A stretch of DNA of 41,917 nt from Bacteroidota bacterium (GCA_013286835.1 JABDEZ010000006.1:1-41917); one strand, 5' to 3'. Positions 8,504 through 17,191 are shown, numbered from the stretch's first letter. Notes: a model not told the origin generated them from the letters alone. Numbers and translations are program-made.

Positions 8504-8560
8504 ACGCATTGGTGGTAATGCGTAATAAGTGATGAGATAATATTCAGCTAGAAATACAGA

Positions 8561-8598
8561 GTATAAAAAAGACAGTTTGTGAGAAGTAAACCGTCTTT
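8561..8598 (-). terminator. Terminator after the GNAT gene
   Basis: AAAGACAGTTT (8568-8578) pairs with AAACCGTCTTT (8588-8598) with one mismatch and a nine-base loop. On the minus strand a run of T follows (complement of 8565-8570). It lies 50 bases beyond the stop of the acetyltransferase gene. Confidence 0.6.
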
Positions 8599-8647
8599 CC
8601 GTTATTTAGTAATAATGATAGCCAATAGACGAAAAATGGATTGAGGT

Positions 8648-9100
8648 CTAAATATCCATACTCACATTCACCCATTCACCGTCAAATTTTGAGGTGTATT
8701 TTTCATAAAACTTTATGGCTGGTGTATTCCAGTCGAGCACTTGCCAGGTGATGCCTGAAAGATTTTTTTCGCGAGCTTCTGTTATGAGCTGATCCATGAG
8801 CAAACGGCCTGCATTGCGGCCACGGTGTTGTTCGGTAACCAGTATATCTTCAAGGTACATGCGTTGCCCTTTCCATGTACTATAACGTATGTAGTATAGT
8901 GCAAAGCCTATTACTATACCTGCTTCTTCTGCTACAAACGCCCACCAAACAGGGTTGGTGCCAAACCCACTTTCTGCAAAGTGCGCGAGTGTTACGGTGA
9001 CCTCATGCGGTGCACGTTCGAACACAGCGAGTTCATTTATGAGTTCCAGCATCCTTGGGCAATCGTTTTTTGCGGCCCTGCGTACTGTTATTGTTGGCAT
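8648..9100 (-). CDS. GNAT N-acetyltransferase, spermidine/thialysine acetyltransferase-like
   Basis: The 150-residue cytoplasmic enzyme transfers acetyl from acetyl-CoA to an amine. It has the layout of the SSAT-like branch: RRAAKNDCPRMLELINELA at the N-terminus, FALYYIRYSTWKGQRMYLEDILV in the middle, the acetyl-CoA loop EQHRGRNAGRLLM (about 108-120; RxxxAG in place of the common RGxGxG) and WQVLDWNTPAIKFYEK near the end. Length fits. The substrate (polyamine, thialysine or another amine) cannot be decided from sequence. It is divergent from porX, with its own promoter and terminator. Confidence 0.85.
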   Translation of the reverse strand: MPTITVRRAAKNDCPRMLELINELAVFERAPHEVTVTLAHFAESGFGTNPVWWAFVAEEAGIVIGFALYYIRYSTWKGQRMYLEDILVTEQHRGRNAGRLLMDQLITEAREKNLSGITWQVLDWNTPAIKFYEKYTSKFDGEWVNVSMDI

Positions 9101-9118
9101 AAAATTTATTTAGTATGC

Positions 9119-9149
9119 AATACTAATAGGTCTCGCACGTTATTGCAAC
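9119..9149 (-). promoter_or_regulatory. Candidate promoter of the GNAT gene
   Basis: On the minus strand TTG (complement of 9147-9149) is followed after 20 bases by TAGTATTG (complement of 9119-9126), seven of eight positions of the Bacteroidota -7 element at the right distance. The ATG lies 18 bases further on. Confidence 0.4.
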
Positions 9150-9265
9150 ACTTATGCCTGCCAAAATTGCGTTAAACACTACAATATAAAAAAATAGTCA
9201 TGTAAATTTATCGGCTATCTGGCAGGCAAATCAATCCTCACACAACAAACCAGACCGCAACAATT

Positions 9266-10825
9266 ATGAGCACACAAGGCGAGATACTATGGGTAGATGA
9301 CGAAATAGATTCATTGAAATCCCAAATACTTTTTTTGAAGAACAAAGGTTATGAGGTGACCCCCCTGACCAATGGTTATGATGCGCTGGAATTGCTGAAG
9401 GAGAAAAATATAGATGTGGTGCTACTGGACGAAAGTATGCCCGGCATGACAGGCCTGGAAACGCTTTTGAAGATAAAAGAGCTGCAACCACAGATGCCGG
9501 TAGTGATGGTAACTAAGAATGAGGCTGAAGATATAATGGACGATGCGATAGGCTCACAAATAACAGATTACCTGATAAAACCGGTGAACCCTAACCAGGT
9601 ATTGCTATCGCTGAAGAAGATAATGGATGGAAAGCGTTTGGTATCTGAAAAGACCACAAATGCGTACCAGCAGGATTTCAGGAACCTGTTTATGGCACTA
9701 AGCTCTGGCCCTAACCATGAAGAGTGGAAGGAACTATACAAGCGCCTGGTATATTGGGAACTGGAAATGGGGAAAAGTGACAGTGAAGAGATGATGGAAG
9801 TATTTCAGTCGCAGAAAACAGAAGCTAACACAGAGTTCTTTAAATACATTTCTAAAAACTACAGCAACTGGGTGCAGAAAGACAGCCAGGAAGGGCCGTT
9901 GTTTTCGCATAGGTTGTTTAAGAAAAAGATAGCCCCATACCTGCAACAAGGTAAGCCTACCTTTTTGGTGGTGATAGATAACCTGCGCTATGACCAGTGG
10001 AAGGTATTGCAGCCTATCATCAATGATTCTTTCAGGGTGGTGGAGGAAGATATGTTTTACAGCATATTGCCTACAGCTACACAATATGCGCGTAATGCCA
10101 TATTTGCGGGAATGTTGCCAATAGATATTGAAGCAAAATTTCCGCTGGAGTGGAAAAATGATGACGAAGAAGGTGGCAAGAACTTATCGGAAGAGTTGTT
10201 TTTAAGGTACCAGTTGAAGCAATTGAAACTGGATCATTTGAAGACACAATATTTGAAGATCACCAATAATGAGAATGGTAAAAATATGGAGGATAACATC
10301 CATAATTACCTGTCAAACGACCTGACTGTTATCGTTTATAATTTTGTGGATATGCTTTCGCACGCACGTACAGAAATGGAAGTGCTGAAGGAATTGGCCA
10401 GTGACGAAGTATCGTATAGGTCGCTAACTGTAAGTTGGTTTGAGCACTCGCCATTGTACCGCGCACTGAAAAAAATTGCAGATAAAGACATACAGATCAT
10501 ACTGACTACAGACCATGGAACGCAGCGTGTAAAGACACCTAGCAAATGTGTAGGCGACAGGCAGACGACCACTAACCTGCGCTACAAGCACGGGCGCAAC
10601 CTGCAATATGAAGAAAAGGATGTGCTGGCTTTCCGCGACCCTAAGCTAGCAGGACTGCCCCGGCCAAACGTAAGCTCGACCTTTATTTTTGCAAAGGGCG
10701 ATGTTTTTCTGTGCTATCCTAACAACTATAACTACTATGTAAATTATTATAAGAATACTTTTCAGCATGGAGGTATATCGCTAGAGGAAATGCTGGTGCC
10801 AGTGATACGGTTGCAGAGTAAGTAG
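9266..10825 (+). CDS. porX: PorX: response regulator with PglZ phosphodiesterase domain
   Basis: The 519-residue protein has a receiver domain (about 1-120; D11/D12, phospho-acceptor Asp55 in VVLLDESMPG, Lys105 in LIKPVNPNQ), a helical linker (about 130-220), and a PglZ/alkaline-phosphatase-superfamily domain (about 225-515). Metal and catalytic residues visible are Asp238 (VVIDNLRYDQW), Thr270/Thr272 (LPTATQYAR), Asp362 and His366 (NFVDMLSHAR), Asp416-His417 (TTDHGT) and a late HGG. PorX controls type IX secretion genes with the kinase PorY and, in Porphyromonas, is reported as a zinc-dependent phosphodiesterase acting on oligonucleotides. PorY is not in the window, so the pair is unlinked here. 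Length and domain order fit the family. Confidence 0.93.
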   Translation: MSTQGEILWVDDEIDSLKSQILFLKNKGYEVTPLTNGYDALELLKEKNIDVVLLDESMPGMTGLETLLKIKELQPQMPVVMVTKNEAEDIMDDAIGSQITDYLIKPVNPNQVLLSLKKIMDGKRLVSEKTTNAYQQDFRNLFMALSSGPNHEEWKELYKRLVYWELEMGKSDSEEMMEVFQSQKTEANTEFFKYISKNYSNWVQKDSQEGPLFSHRLFKKKIAPYLQQGKPTFLVVIDNLRYDQWKVLQPIINDSFRVVEEDMFYSILPTATQYARNAIFAGMLPIDIEAKFPLEWKNDDEEGGKNLSEELFLRYQLKQLKLDHLKTQYLKITNNENGKNMEDNIHNYLSNDLTVIVYNFVDMLSHARTEMEVLKELASDEVSYRSLTVSWFEHSPLYRALKKIADKDIQIILTTDHGTQRVKTPSKCVGDRQTTTNLRYKHGRNLQYEEKDVLAFRDPKLAGLPRPNVSSTFIFAKGDVFLCYPNNYNYYVNYYKNTFQHGGISLEEMLVPVIRLQSK

Positions 10826-10871
10826 GTATTGCACCAGGTATGGGAAGGCTGTTCGCTTTCTCATATCTCTA

Positions 10872-11546
10872 TTACCAACCCTTTTTTCCGTAATATGCTT
10901 TTCTTCTTTTATGAAAGTGTATGTTATCGAACAGCCAACCAGCGGAATAGCTAAACACACTATTTTTTGCTGTGATCTGGTTATTGGCACCGTAGGAGTT
11001 CTCATCGGGTGCTATATTCATAATGCTGAAGCCGTACTGGGCGCGAAAGAACAGTCCGAATGTGAACTGGTAACCAGCCTGGAAGCCTAAACCAATATCG
11101 TTTGGCCGAATGTCATCTTTACTAGCGTTTCGACCGGTAATTATTTTTCGCGTGTCGCCGTTTTCTGTTGCTGTACCGCCAACAACCAAGCCCGCATAAG
11201 GGCCAACACCCATAAAGAAATGGTTGTCGCCGACCGTCCAGAATTTAAGGACGAGATTTGCGGGTGCTTGCAGATAGTTGATGACCAGTTTGCCGCTATT
11301 CATACCGTAGCCAAAACCGGCACCTTCAACTGAGAAAAATGCGCCTGTTTGAAAATAAACAATTGAATTTTTGCCAAGTCGTACATCTAAAATACCACCG
11401 CCCCTGAATCCGTGTTCTCCTGTTTGGTACTCCTTGTTCAGCTTTATGTTCGAAAAGTTGATACCTATCTCCGGCCCTAGAGCTACTTGAGCATGGGCAA
11501 CTACTGCAAGCCCAGCTGCGAGAATAATTAGAAGGATATTCTTCAT
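10872..11546 (-). CDS. PorT-family outer-membrane beta-barrel protein
   Basis: The 224-residue protein has a signal peptide ending AVVAHAQ (about residue 20) and the OMP_b-brl_2 pattern: VALGPEIGINFSNIK at the mature start, FRGGGILDVRLG, YLQAPANLVLKF, FFMGVGPYAGLVVGG, IGLGFQAGYQF and a last strand FSYSAGWLF. It is expected as an eight-strand barrel in the outer membrane. The C-terminus (HKRRKAYYGKKGW) is a short basic tail beyond the barrel. It is a tandem paralogue of the next gene. PorT itself is a T9SS component, but this broad family has many members of unknown function, so no T9SS role is claimed. Confidence 0.8.
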   Translation of the reverse strand: MKNILLIILAAGLAVVAHAQVALGPEIGINFSNIKLNKEYQTGEHGFRGGGILDVRLGKNSIVYFQTGAFFSVEGAGFGYGMNSGKLVINYLQAPANLVLKFWTVGDNHFFMGVGPYAGLVVGGTATENGDTRKIITGRNASKDDIRPNDIGLGFQAGYQFTFGLFFRAQYGFSIMNIAPDENSYGANNQITAKNSVFSYSAGWLFDNIHFHKRRKAYYGKKGW

Positions 11547-11697
11547 GGGTATTTATTATGATGGAATGAAACCGTGCTGAGACACCTAAATTTTTAAACT
11601 TTACTGCCTCCGGCCTAATGATGACCGTTTAGTATCATTGCAACGGTAGTGGAATAGCCAGTTCGTTGTTCGTGCTATTGCCTACCGCAGTGGCAAA

Positions 11698-11740
11698 GTA
11701 AAAAGGCCTATTTAAATGATAAGTTAAACAAGCCTTTTAC
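11698..11740 (-). terminator. Terminator between the two barrel genes
   Basis: GTAAAAAGGC (11698-11707) pairs with GCCTTTTAC (11732-11740), one base bulged. On the minus strand the T-rich arm follows the loop. It lies just beyond the stop at 11752, so the two paralogues may be separate transcripts. Confidence 0.5.
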
Positions 11741-11751
11741 TATATCTATCT

Positions 11752-12408
11752 TTATTTTTTGATTGGTTTTTTATTCTTGTGCGGATGGCCCTTGTCGCCA
11801 AATAGCCAACCGACTGTGATGCTGAAGCCATTGTTTTTTACAGTGGCATCGCTGCCGTATGCGTTGTGAGTGGGATTTATGTTAACCAGACCAAATTGAT
11901 ACTGACCACGGAAAAAGAGACCTTGCCTTAGTTGGTAACCAGCGTTAAATCCTAAACCGAAGTCGAAAGTCTTTACGTCGTCGGTTTCAGAAGAGCCAAT
12001 GTTGATCTTACCTGTATAGCCATTAGATGTAGCTTGCCCACCAACGGCAACTGCAAAATAAGGTCCCGCCCCAACGAAAACATAGTTGCCCGTATTTGTC
12101 TTGAACTTATACAGCAAGTTAATAGGTACCTCGATATAGTTAATCCCGATTTTGTCACCCTGGGAGGAATTTGTGCCTTTAGCTGAAAAGAAAAGTCCTG
12201 GCTGCAAATAAAGGTTGCTGCCCAGGTAGTTGTCTGTTACGATGCCGATCTTAAACCCCGGCTTTGTTGTGCCGCTAATAGAGGCCCCAGCATATTTTTC
12301 TTTTATGTTGGTAAGGTTGAGGCCAACTTCGGGACCAAATAAAGTTTGAGCACTTGTTACATTGTTTATTGCGGATGCTATAAAAACAGATAAAATTATT
12401 TTTTTCAT
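11752..12408 (-). CDS. PorT-family outer-membrane beta-barrel protein, paralogue
   Basis: The 218-residue protein has a signal peptide ending TSAQ (about residue 20) and the same strand pattern as the gene at 10872: LFGPEVGLNLTNIKEKY, LYLQPGLFFSAKG, NYIEVPINLLYKF, YVFVGAGPYFAVAVGGQATSNG, FDFGLGFNAGYQL, LFFRGQYQFGLVNINP and ITVGWLFGDKG. A short Lys-rich tail ends the protein. The two proteins align along their whole length, so this is an old tandem duplication. Function unknown beyond outer-membrane location. Confidence 0.8.
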   Translation of the reverse strand: MKKIILSVFIASAINNVTSAQTLFGPEVGLNLTNIKEKYAGASISGTTKPGFKIGIVTDNYLGSNLYLQPGLFFSAKGTNSSQGDKIGINYIEVPINLLYKFKTNTGNYVFVGAGPYFAVAVGGQATSNGYTGKINIGSSETDDVKTFDFGLGFNAGYQLRQGLFFRGQYQFGLVNINPTHNAYGSDATVKNNGFSITVGWLFGDKGHPHKNKKPIKK

Positions 12409-12522
12409 AGATAAATTTTAGAGGTGTGAAGATAATATGTAAATAATGGGATTGTATATTTTATTGTGAAAATATTAGATTTTGTTGTGTAAATACGTGC
12501 GTCGTCTATTATCAGCGTTTTG

Positions 12523-12545
12523 CACATTTTTATGTTTAAAATGTG
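12523..12545. repeat. Inverted repeat in the divergent intergenic region
   Basis: CACATTTT (12523-12530) and AAAATGTG (12538-12545) are perfect arms around seven bases; outer TTTT/AAAA extends the symmetry with one mismatch. It lies between the divergent genes at 12408 and 12637 and could be an operator. No T-tract placement supports a terminator. Confidence 0.4.
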
Positions 12546-12636
12546 TAAAACTATATTGCCATTTTTTTTAAACTTTAATGAATAAACTAATTACATTTAC
12601 TTAATCGATAATTAACAGAAATATCATCCGTTAAAT

Positions 12637-13155
12637 TTGTTTATCTTGAAATATAGTGCTCCAATTGACAAGCATCACTTAAGTGCCGATAAATTTATAG
12701 GGAGAGCTTGTACGCTGCTGCTGATATTATTTTGCCTGATAGCAATAGTAGGCTATATTAACCTGCCGTTTAATATACCTATACACTTTACAGACGGATT
12801 GCCGGACAAGTTTAGTAATAAGACACAGGTATTTATTATACCAGCTATAGGAATGTCGCTATACTTGCTGGTGAGTTACTTTGAGAAATTTACATACACC
12901 CCCACCAAAAAACCAGGTATAAAGAGAACTGAAGCCTACTACAGCAGTATGGCAAAACTGGTGGGCTTTTTAAAATTGCTGATACTTTTTTCGGGTATTA
13001 TTGTGACAGCAGAATACATACACCGCTCTTTAAATATTGGCGGCGAGTATGACTGGGAATGCAATGCACTGGCCGCCTTGCTGATATTGATACCTATGAT
13101 CTTTATGGCCACTGAAATTAACAATGTAAAGAAAGCCCTGCTGACTAAGCAATAA
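12637..13155 (+). CDS. DUF1648-type membrane protein with TTG start
   Basis: The 172-residue protein has membrane segments at about residues 26-45, 64-82, 108-126 and 143-160. The stretch LPFNIPIHFTDGLPDKFSNK after the first segment is the DUF1648 signature. Some proteins with this domain are SdpI-like, but the rest of that family is not present. The frame has no ATG before the conserved region: an in-frame stop lies at 12613, and only TTG codons (12637, 12646) can start it; the first ATG (12853) would remove the signature. It stands alone between the divergent barrel gene and moxR. Function unknown. Confidence 0.7.
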   Translation: MFILKYSAPIDKHHLSADKFIGRACTLLLILFCLIAIVGYINLPFNIPIHFTDGLPDKFSNKTQVFIIPAIGMSLYLLVSYFEKFTYTPTKKPGIKRTEAYYSSMAKLVGFLKLLILFSGIIVTAEYIHRSLNIGGEYDWECNALAALLILIPMIFMATEINNVKKALLTKQ

Positions 13156-13236
13156 AACATCTTTTCACAAAAAATTACCACCGTGCTTTATTTCTACACT
13201 ATATAAATGTGTAAACTTGTATAAAGGAAATATTGT

Positions 13237-14232
13237 ATGATGGAACAAGATACAGCAGCACCGGCAGCAATAAATGCTACAGAAGCAATACAACATCTAA
13301 TAAACCAGGTAGAAAAAGTAATACGCGGTAAGCGCGACAAGGTGGAGATTGTGCTTACCTGCCTGCTTGCCGGTGGCCATATACTTATGGAAGACAACCC
13401 CGGTACCGGTAAAACCGTACTGGCACGTACACTGGCACAATGTATAAGCGGCGCAAGGGGAGAGGAACACGTTGTTTTTAAGCGCATACAATTTACGCCA
13501 GATCTGTTGCCAATGGACCTGATAGGTACCCATATTTTTGACGACAGCAACAAAGAATTTGTATTTAAAAAAGGCCCTCTTTTCTGTAATATACTTTTGG
13601 CAGATGAGATAAACCGGGCCTCGCCCAAAGTGCAGAGCGCACTGCTGGAATCTATGGCCGAAAGCCAGATAACAGTTGGCGATACAACACTGAAGCTGGA
13701 GCGCCTCTTCTTTACCATAGCTACACAGAACCCTGTAGAGATGGAAGGAACCTACCCACTGCCAGCGGCACAGCTGGACCGTTTTTTCATGAAAATCATA
13801 TTTGGGTATGTGAATGAAGAAACAGAGCTTAATATATACCGTGAATACCTGAATATAGCCAACAACCTGGTGCATCTGGAACAAGTGCTTAGTATGGCAG
13901 ACATACTATCGCTACAAGACCAGGCAGGACAGGTGTATGTGCATGAAGAAATAGTAAAAGCAGTAGCCAATATAGTACGCAATACACGCAGCCACCAGGA
14001 TATAGCACTTGGAGCATCGACCCGCAGTGGTATTGCTTTTCTGAAATGTTTGCGCGCATATGCACTGGTGCGTGGCCGCACCTTTGTGATAGAGGATGAT
14101 GTAAAAGATATAGCACATGCTGTGATAGACCACAGGCTTATATACCGCAACAAAGAAGGCAGGCAAAAAGCATTGGATGGCATTATTAATAAAGAGGCTG
14201 AAAGACTAGCCCGCCTGAAGCTATATGCCTAA
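13237..14232 (+). CDS. MoxR-family AAA+ ATPase
   Basis: The 331-residue cytoplasmic ATPase has Walker A DNPGTGKT (53-60), the MoxR insert FTPDLLPMDLIGT, Walker B ILLADEIN (119-126), RASPKVQSALLESMAE, sensor-1 IATQNPVEMEGTYPLPAAQLDRF and sensor-2 TRSGIAFLKCLRAYALVRGR, followed by the C-terminal lid domain. MoxR ATPases are chaperone-like and usually act with adjacent DUF58 and VWA proteins. Here neither is next; the following gene on the same strand (84 bases on) encodes a large exported helical-repeat protein. Start at tandem ATGs 13237/13240. Confidence 0.92.
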   Translation: MMEQDTAAPAAINATEAIQHLINQVEKVIRGKRDKVEIVLTCLLAGGHILMEDNPGTGKTVLARTLAQCISGARGEEHVVFKRIQFTPDLLPMDLIGTHIFDDSNKEFVFKKGPLFCNILLADEINRASPKVQSALLESMAESQITVGDTTLKLERLFFTIATQNPVEMEGTYPLPAAQLDRFFMKIIFGYVNEETELNIYREYLNIANNLVHLEQVLSMADILSLQDQAGQVYVHEEIVKAVANIVRNTRSHQDIALGASTRSGIAFLKCLRAYALVRGRTFVIEDDVKDIAHAVIDHRLIYRNKEGRQKALDGIINKEAERLARLKLYA

Positions 14233-14316
14233 TTTTGCATGGTAATGTATAAAATGTATAAGTTATATACAGCCATGATTCACTATTGAATAAACCTGCA
14301 CCGTCTGTACCGACAC

Positions 14317-16395
14317 ATGACCGGCTTACTGAAAAAAGGATATGTTTATTGCTGTACCGTACTTGTATTGCTGTACGGCTGCCTGTGCTATGCCCAGGGC
14401 CAACAGGCACAACAGCAAGGGCAGCAGCAGATAGTACAATTTGCATCGCCACACCCGGCTGCCAAACTGGTTGCGCGCAGTGAAATAGATGCCAAACGTA
14501 TGGGGGTGAATGTGAACAGCGAGGATGCGCTGCCCAGATCGCGCGAGTTTTTGCGTGTGGATAGCACCTACTATGTTGGGTGGCTGTATGAGGGGGCGTA
14601 TAAATACAATCACGCAGCAGACTACCTGGGTTTTAAAAATGCATCGGTACCGTTGGAGCATGCCTTGCGTTTGCTGGAGCGTGACTACAGAAAACAATTG
14701 GCTACACGTACTGACAACCTGATGGTGTATTACCCTGCCTATAAGTTTGATATAGACTATACGCTAACGGCGCTATACTTAATGAACTGTTATAGTAATA
14801 TGGATGAAGCTGAAAAAGTTTACTTGTTGTTACGCAGGGTATTGCACTGGAATTTTCAGCGTGATTTTTATATGGATGCTTATAACTACCTGGGCTGGAC
14901 GGTGCACCGCAACCGTTTTTATACCAGTACCAAATATCCCTTCCTGAAAAATTCTATTAAGGAGAATGAAGCGCTTGCAAACAGGATGCTGGATTCGGGT
15001 TTGCATAAAATAAAAAGAGACAAAGTAACTAATGCACATATTTTTCCGCCGGGATATGAGGCAAATGACATACTTGGGGTGTACCATTACAAGTCTATAC
15101 TGTACAGTTATTCTATCAATATAGACTCTGCAGAGTACTACTTTAACCTGCTGCGCAACAGCCCTATATTCCCGCATAATAACTATGCTACATTCAGAGC
15201 TATATGTGGTGATTTCAGGACTGCTGAGAGTGAGTATAAAAAGTCTGTAAGTAGCGATGGTGGTGATAAACGTCTGCAGGAGTGGGCATACTATTCATCG
15301 ATAATAGATAACTATAAAGCGCAGCCCAAAACAGGTGCAGCCCTTATGAGGGATATGATACGATCTGCAGGATCAACCCCGGGATTTGGATGGTATAATA
15401 TAGCCCTTGCACGGTGTATGCTTTATGACGGGCAAGTAGAAGAAGCAAACAGATACGCAGATAAGGCGGCATCTTTTAAAGAGTTGCACATTGGTACTAC
15501 ACTTGGGCAAAGCCAATATGATTTCAGCATACAACTATTGAAACTTATTAATAAAGATGCGGCTTTTCAGCAACAAGAATTTGAAAACCGCAACTGGTGG
15601 TATAATCCGCGTGTGCTGGCCAACATGACCAGCCTGAAGGTGGACAAATATCTGCAGCAATTCCTGATCATTAACCAGTTTTCGCAGAACCCGGAAAGGG
15701 ATATGGTGATCTACAAGCTATTTTCTACAGAGAGTACGGTATCGTGGGACGAGATATGGTACCTGATAAAAGATTTTAGTACCAGTTACTTTTTAGATAA
15801 GTTCAGGAAAGAAGCCCTGACTGACGACCGTAAATATGTACGCAAATATTTTCAACTTTTTGTAGCCCTGCTGGAGATAAAAGAAGGTAATTACCAATAT
15901 GCGCGGACCATGCTGGACGGCATTTTGCGATCGCCAGATATTGATGTTGACTTTGAGAAGCTTTTTATAGCCCGAGTTTTTCAGGCGCAAGCGGAATGTG
16001 CAAAAGAGCGTAAGGATAATGTAGCTTATAATGACTGGATGTACCGCTTGTACGCCACCTACCCGCAGCTTGTGCCTTATACAGGCCTGCAAATGAATAT
16101 GAACCTGCATATAAGCGGCGCTGTGGATAAAGAAGTTGCAGACAGGTTGAAAGCATGCAATATAAACTGGGTGACTGATCTGGCAATACCGGCGCCCGAT
16201 GTGTATGTTGTTTTTGTGAAAAACGGTAATAAAAAAGACATACAATATTTTGTGACCGGTAAAGGTGGGAATGTTATAGTAAACAGACAGTCTTTTGCCT
16301 ACCAGAAGCCCGATGAAGCAGGTGTGAGCCTGGGCTACAGGATATTTAATATAGGTGGTAAGGAGCCCGACCAGCCAAAGGATAAAGGAAAATAA
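14317..16395 (+). CDS. Large exported helical-repeat (TPR-like) protein of unknown function
   Basis: I do not recognise this 692-residue protein. It begins with a hydrophobic export signal (about 8-26) ending CYAQ; an LYGC at 19-22 could also be a lipobox. A Gln-rich linker follows (about 27-38). Residues about 90-600 are mostly amphipathic helices in pairs with many Tyr/Asn/Ala (ALYLMNCYSNMDEAEKVY; WYNIALARCMLYDGQVEEA; LLEIKEGNYQYARTMLDG; ARVFQAQAECAKERKD), typical of TPR-like solenoids. The C-terminal 90 residues look beta-rich (DVYVVFVKNGNKKDIQYFV). It is probably periplasmic and possibly transcribed with the MoxR gene. Confidence 0.75.
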   Translation: MTGLLKKGYVYCCTVLVLLYGCLCYAQGQQAQQQGQQQIVQFASPHPAAKLVARSEIDAKRMGVNVNSEDALPRSREFLRVDSTYYVGWLYEGAYKYNHAADYLGFKNASVPLEHALRLLERDYRKQLATRTDNLMVYYPAYKFDIDYTLTALYLMNCYSNMDEAEKVYLLLRRVLHWNFQRDFYMDAYNYLGWTVHRNRFYTSTKYPFLKNSIKENEALANRMLDSGLHKIKRDKVTNAHIFPPGYEANDILGVYHYKSILYSYSINIDSAEYYFNLLRNSPIFPHNNYATFRAICGDFRTAESEYKKSVSSDGGDKRLQEWAYYSSIIDNYKAQPKTGAALMRDMIRSAGSTPGFGWYNIALARCMLYDGQVEEANRYADKAASFKELHIGTTLGQSQYDFSIQLLKLINKDAAFQQQEFENRNWWYNPRVLANMTSLKVDKYLQQFLIINQFSQNPERDMVIYKLFSTESTVSWDEIWYLIKDFSTSYFLDKFRKEALTDDRKYVRKYFQLFVALLEIKEGNYQYARTMLDGILRSPDIDVDFEKLFIARVFQAQAECAKERKDNVAYNDWMYRLYATYPQLVPYTGLQMNMNLHISGAVDKEVADRLKACNINWVTDLAIPAPDVYVVFVKNGNKKDIQYFVTGKGGNVIVNRQSFAYQKPDEAGVSLGYRIFNIGGKEPDQPKDKGK

Positions 16396-16457
16396 TATCC
16401 TGTAAAGAATATTTGCATTAGTTTTATTATTTAGAGTGAAAATGTAAATCTTCCGCT

Positions 16458-17191
16458 ATGTTCATCGTTTCATTATACAATCTTAAAGGTGGGGTGGGTA
16501 AAACAGCATCGTGCGTAAACTTTGCATACCTGAGCGCCCGTGACGGTTACAGAACGCTACTTTGGGACCTGGATCCACAGGGGGCTGCCAGCTTTTACTA
16601 CAAAGCACACCCGAGCCATAAGAATAATGTAAAGAAGCTGCTTGAGAACGAGTAGACATACAGGACATCATAATGGAGACCGATTATGAGAACCTGCACA
16701 TTATACCAGCCGACACATCGGCAAGAAAGATGGACATATTGCTGGATCACCATGCATCTAAAAAGCAATTAAAGACTTTGCTAAAAAAGATTGCATATGA
16801 CTATGATTTTGTACTTTTTGACTGTCCACCCGGTTTTTCTATACTTGCAGATAATATTTTTCATGCTTCGAATGCTGTACTTATGCCGGTGATACCCACC
16901 ACATTATCTATCCGCACCTATGAGCAAGTAAAAGAACATTTAGGGGAGAAGGGTGACATAGACAAGCTGATGTGTTTCTTTACAATGGTGGACATGCGCA
17001 AGAGTATGCACAGCGATGTGATGCAGCAGCTATATAAAGACAAGAAGTTTTTTGAACACTATATTCCCAATCTTTCAGACATTGAGAAAATGGGGATATA
17101 CAATGCACCTGTTCCTGCATTTGCGCCTTCTAGCTATGCTGCTATATGCTACAATGCCCTTTGGCAAGAAATAAAAGAGGGTATTTTTTAG
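16458..17191 (+). pseudogene. ParA-family ATPase split by a frameshift
   Basis: Two frames together make one ParA/Soj-like protein of about 244 residues. The first (16458-16655, 65 residues) has SLYNLKGGVGKTASC with deviant Walker A (Lys10, Lys15) and WDLDPQGAASFYY. It ends at a TAG at 16653 after KKLLENE. The second frame, open upstream of its ATG at 16673, reads VDIQDIIMETDYENLHIIPAD from about 16652 and continues with FDCPPGFSILADNIFHA and VLMPVIPTTLSIRT to 17191. Adding one base next to 16652 restores ENEVDIQDII, as in intact relatives. No typical slippery sequence is present. It is a one-base deletion or a read error. No parB is nearby. Confidence 0.75.

Noticed and set aside
13194-13884. 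Long minus-strand frames opposite the MoxR ATPase gene
   Set aside because: They are antisense to an intact MoxR with all motifs; no signal for a gene on that strand.
16644-16675. Programmed ribosomal frameshift in the ParA gene
   Set aside because: The junction AACGAGTAG has no slippery heptamer and no clear downstream stem; a simple one-base loss or read error is more likely.
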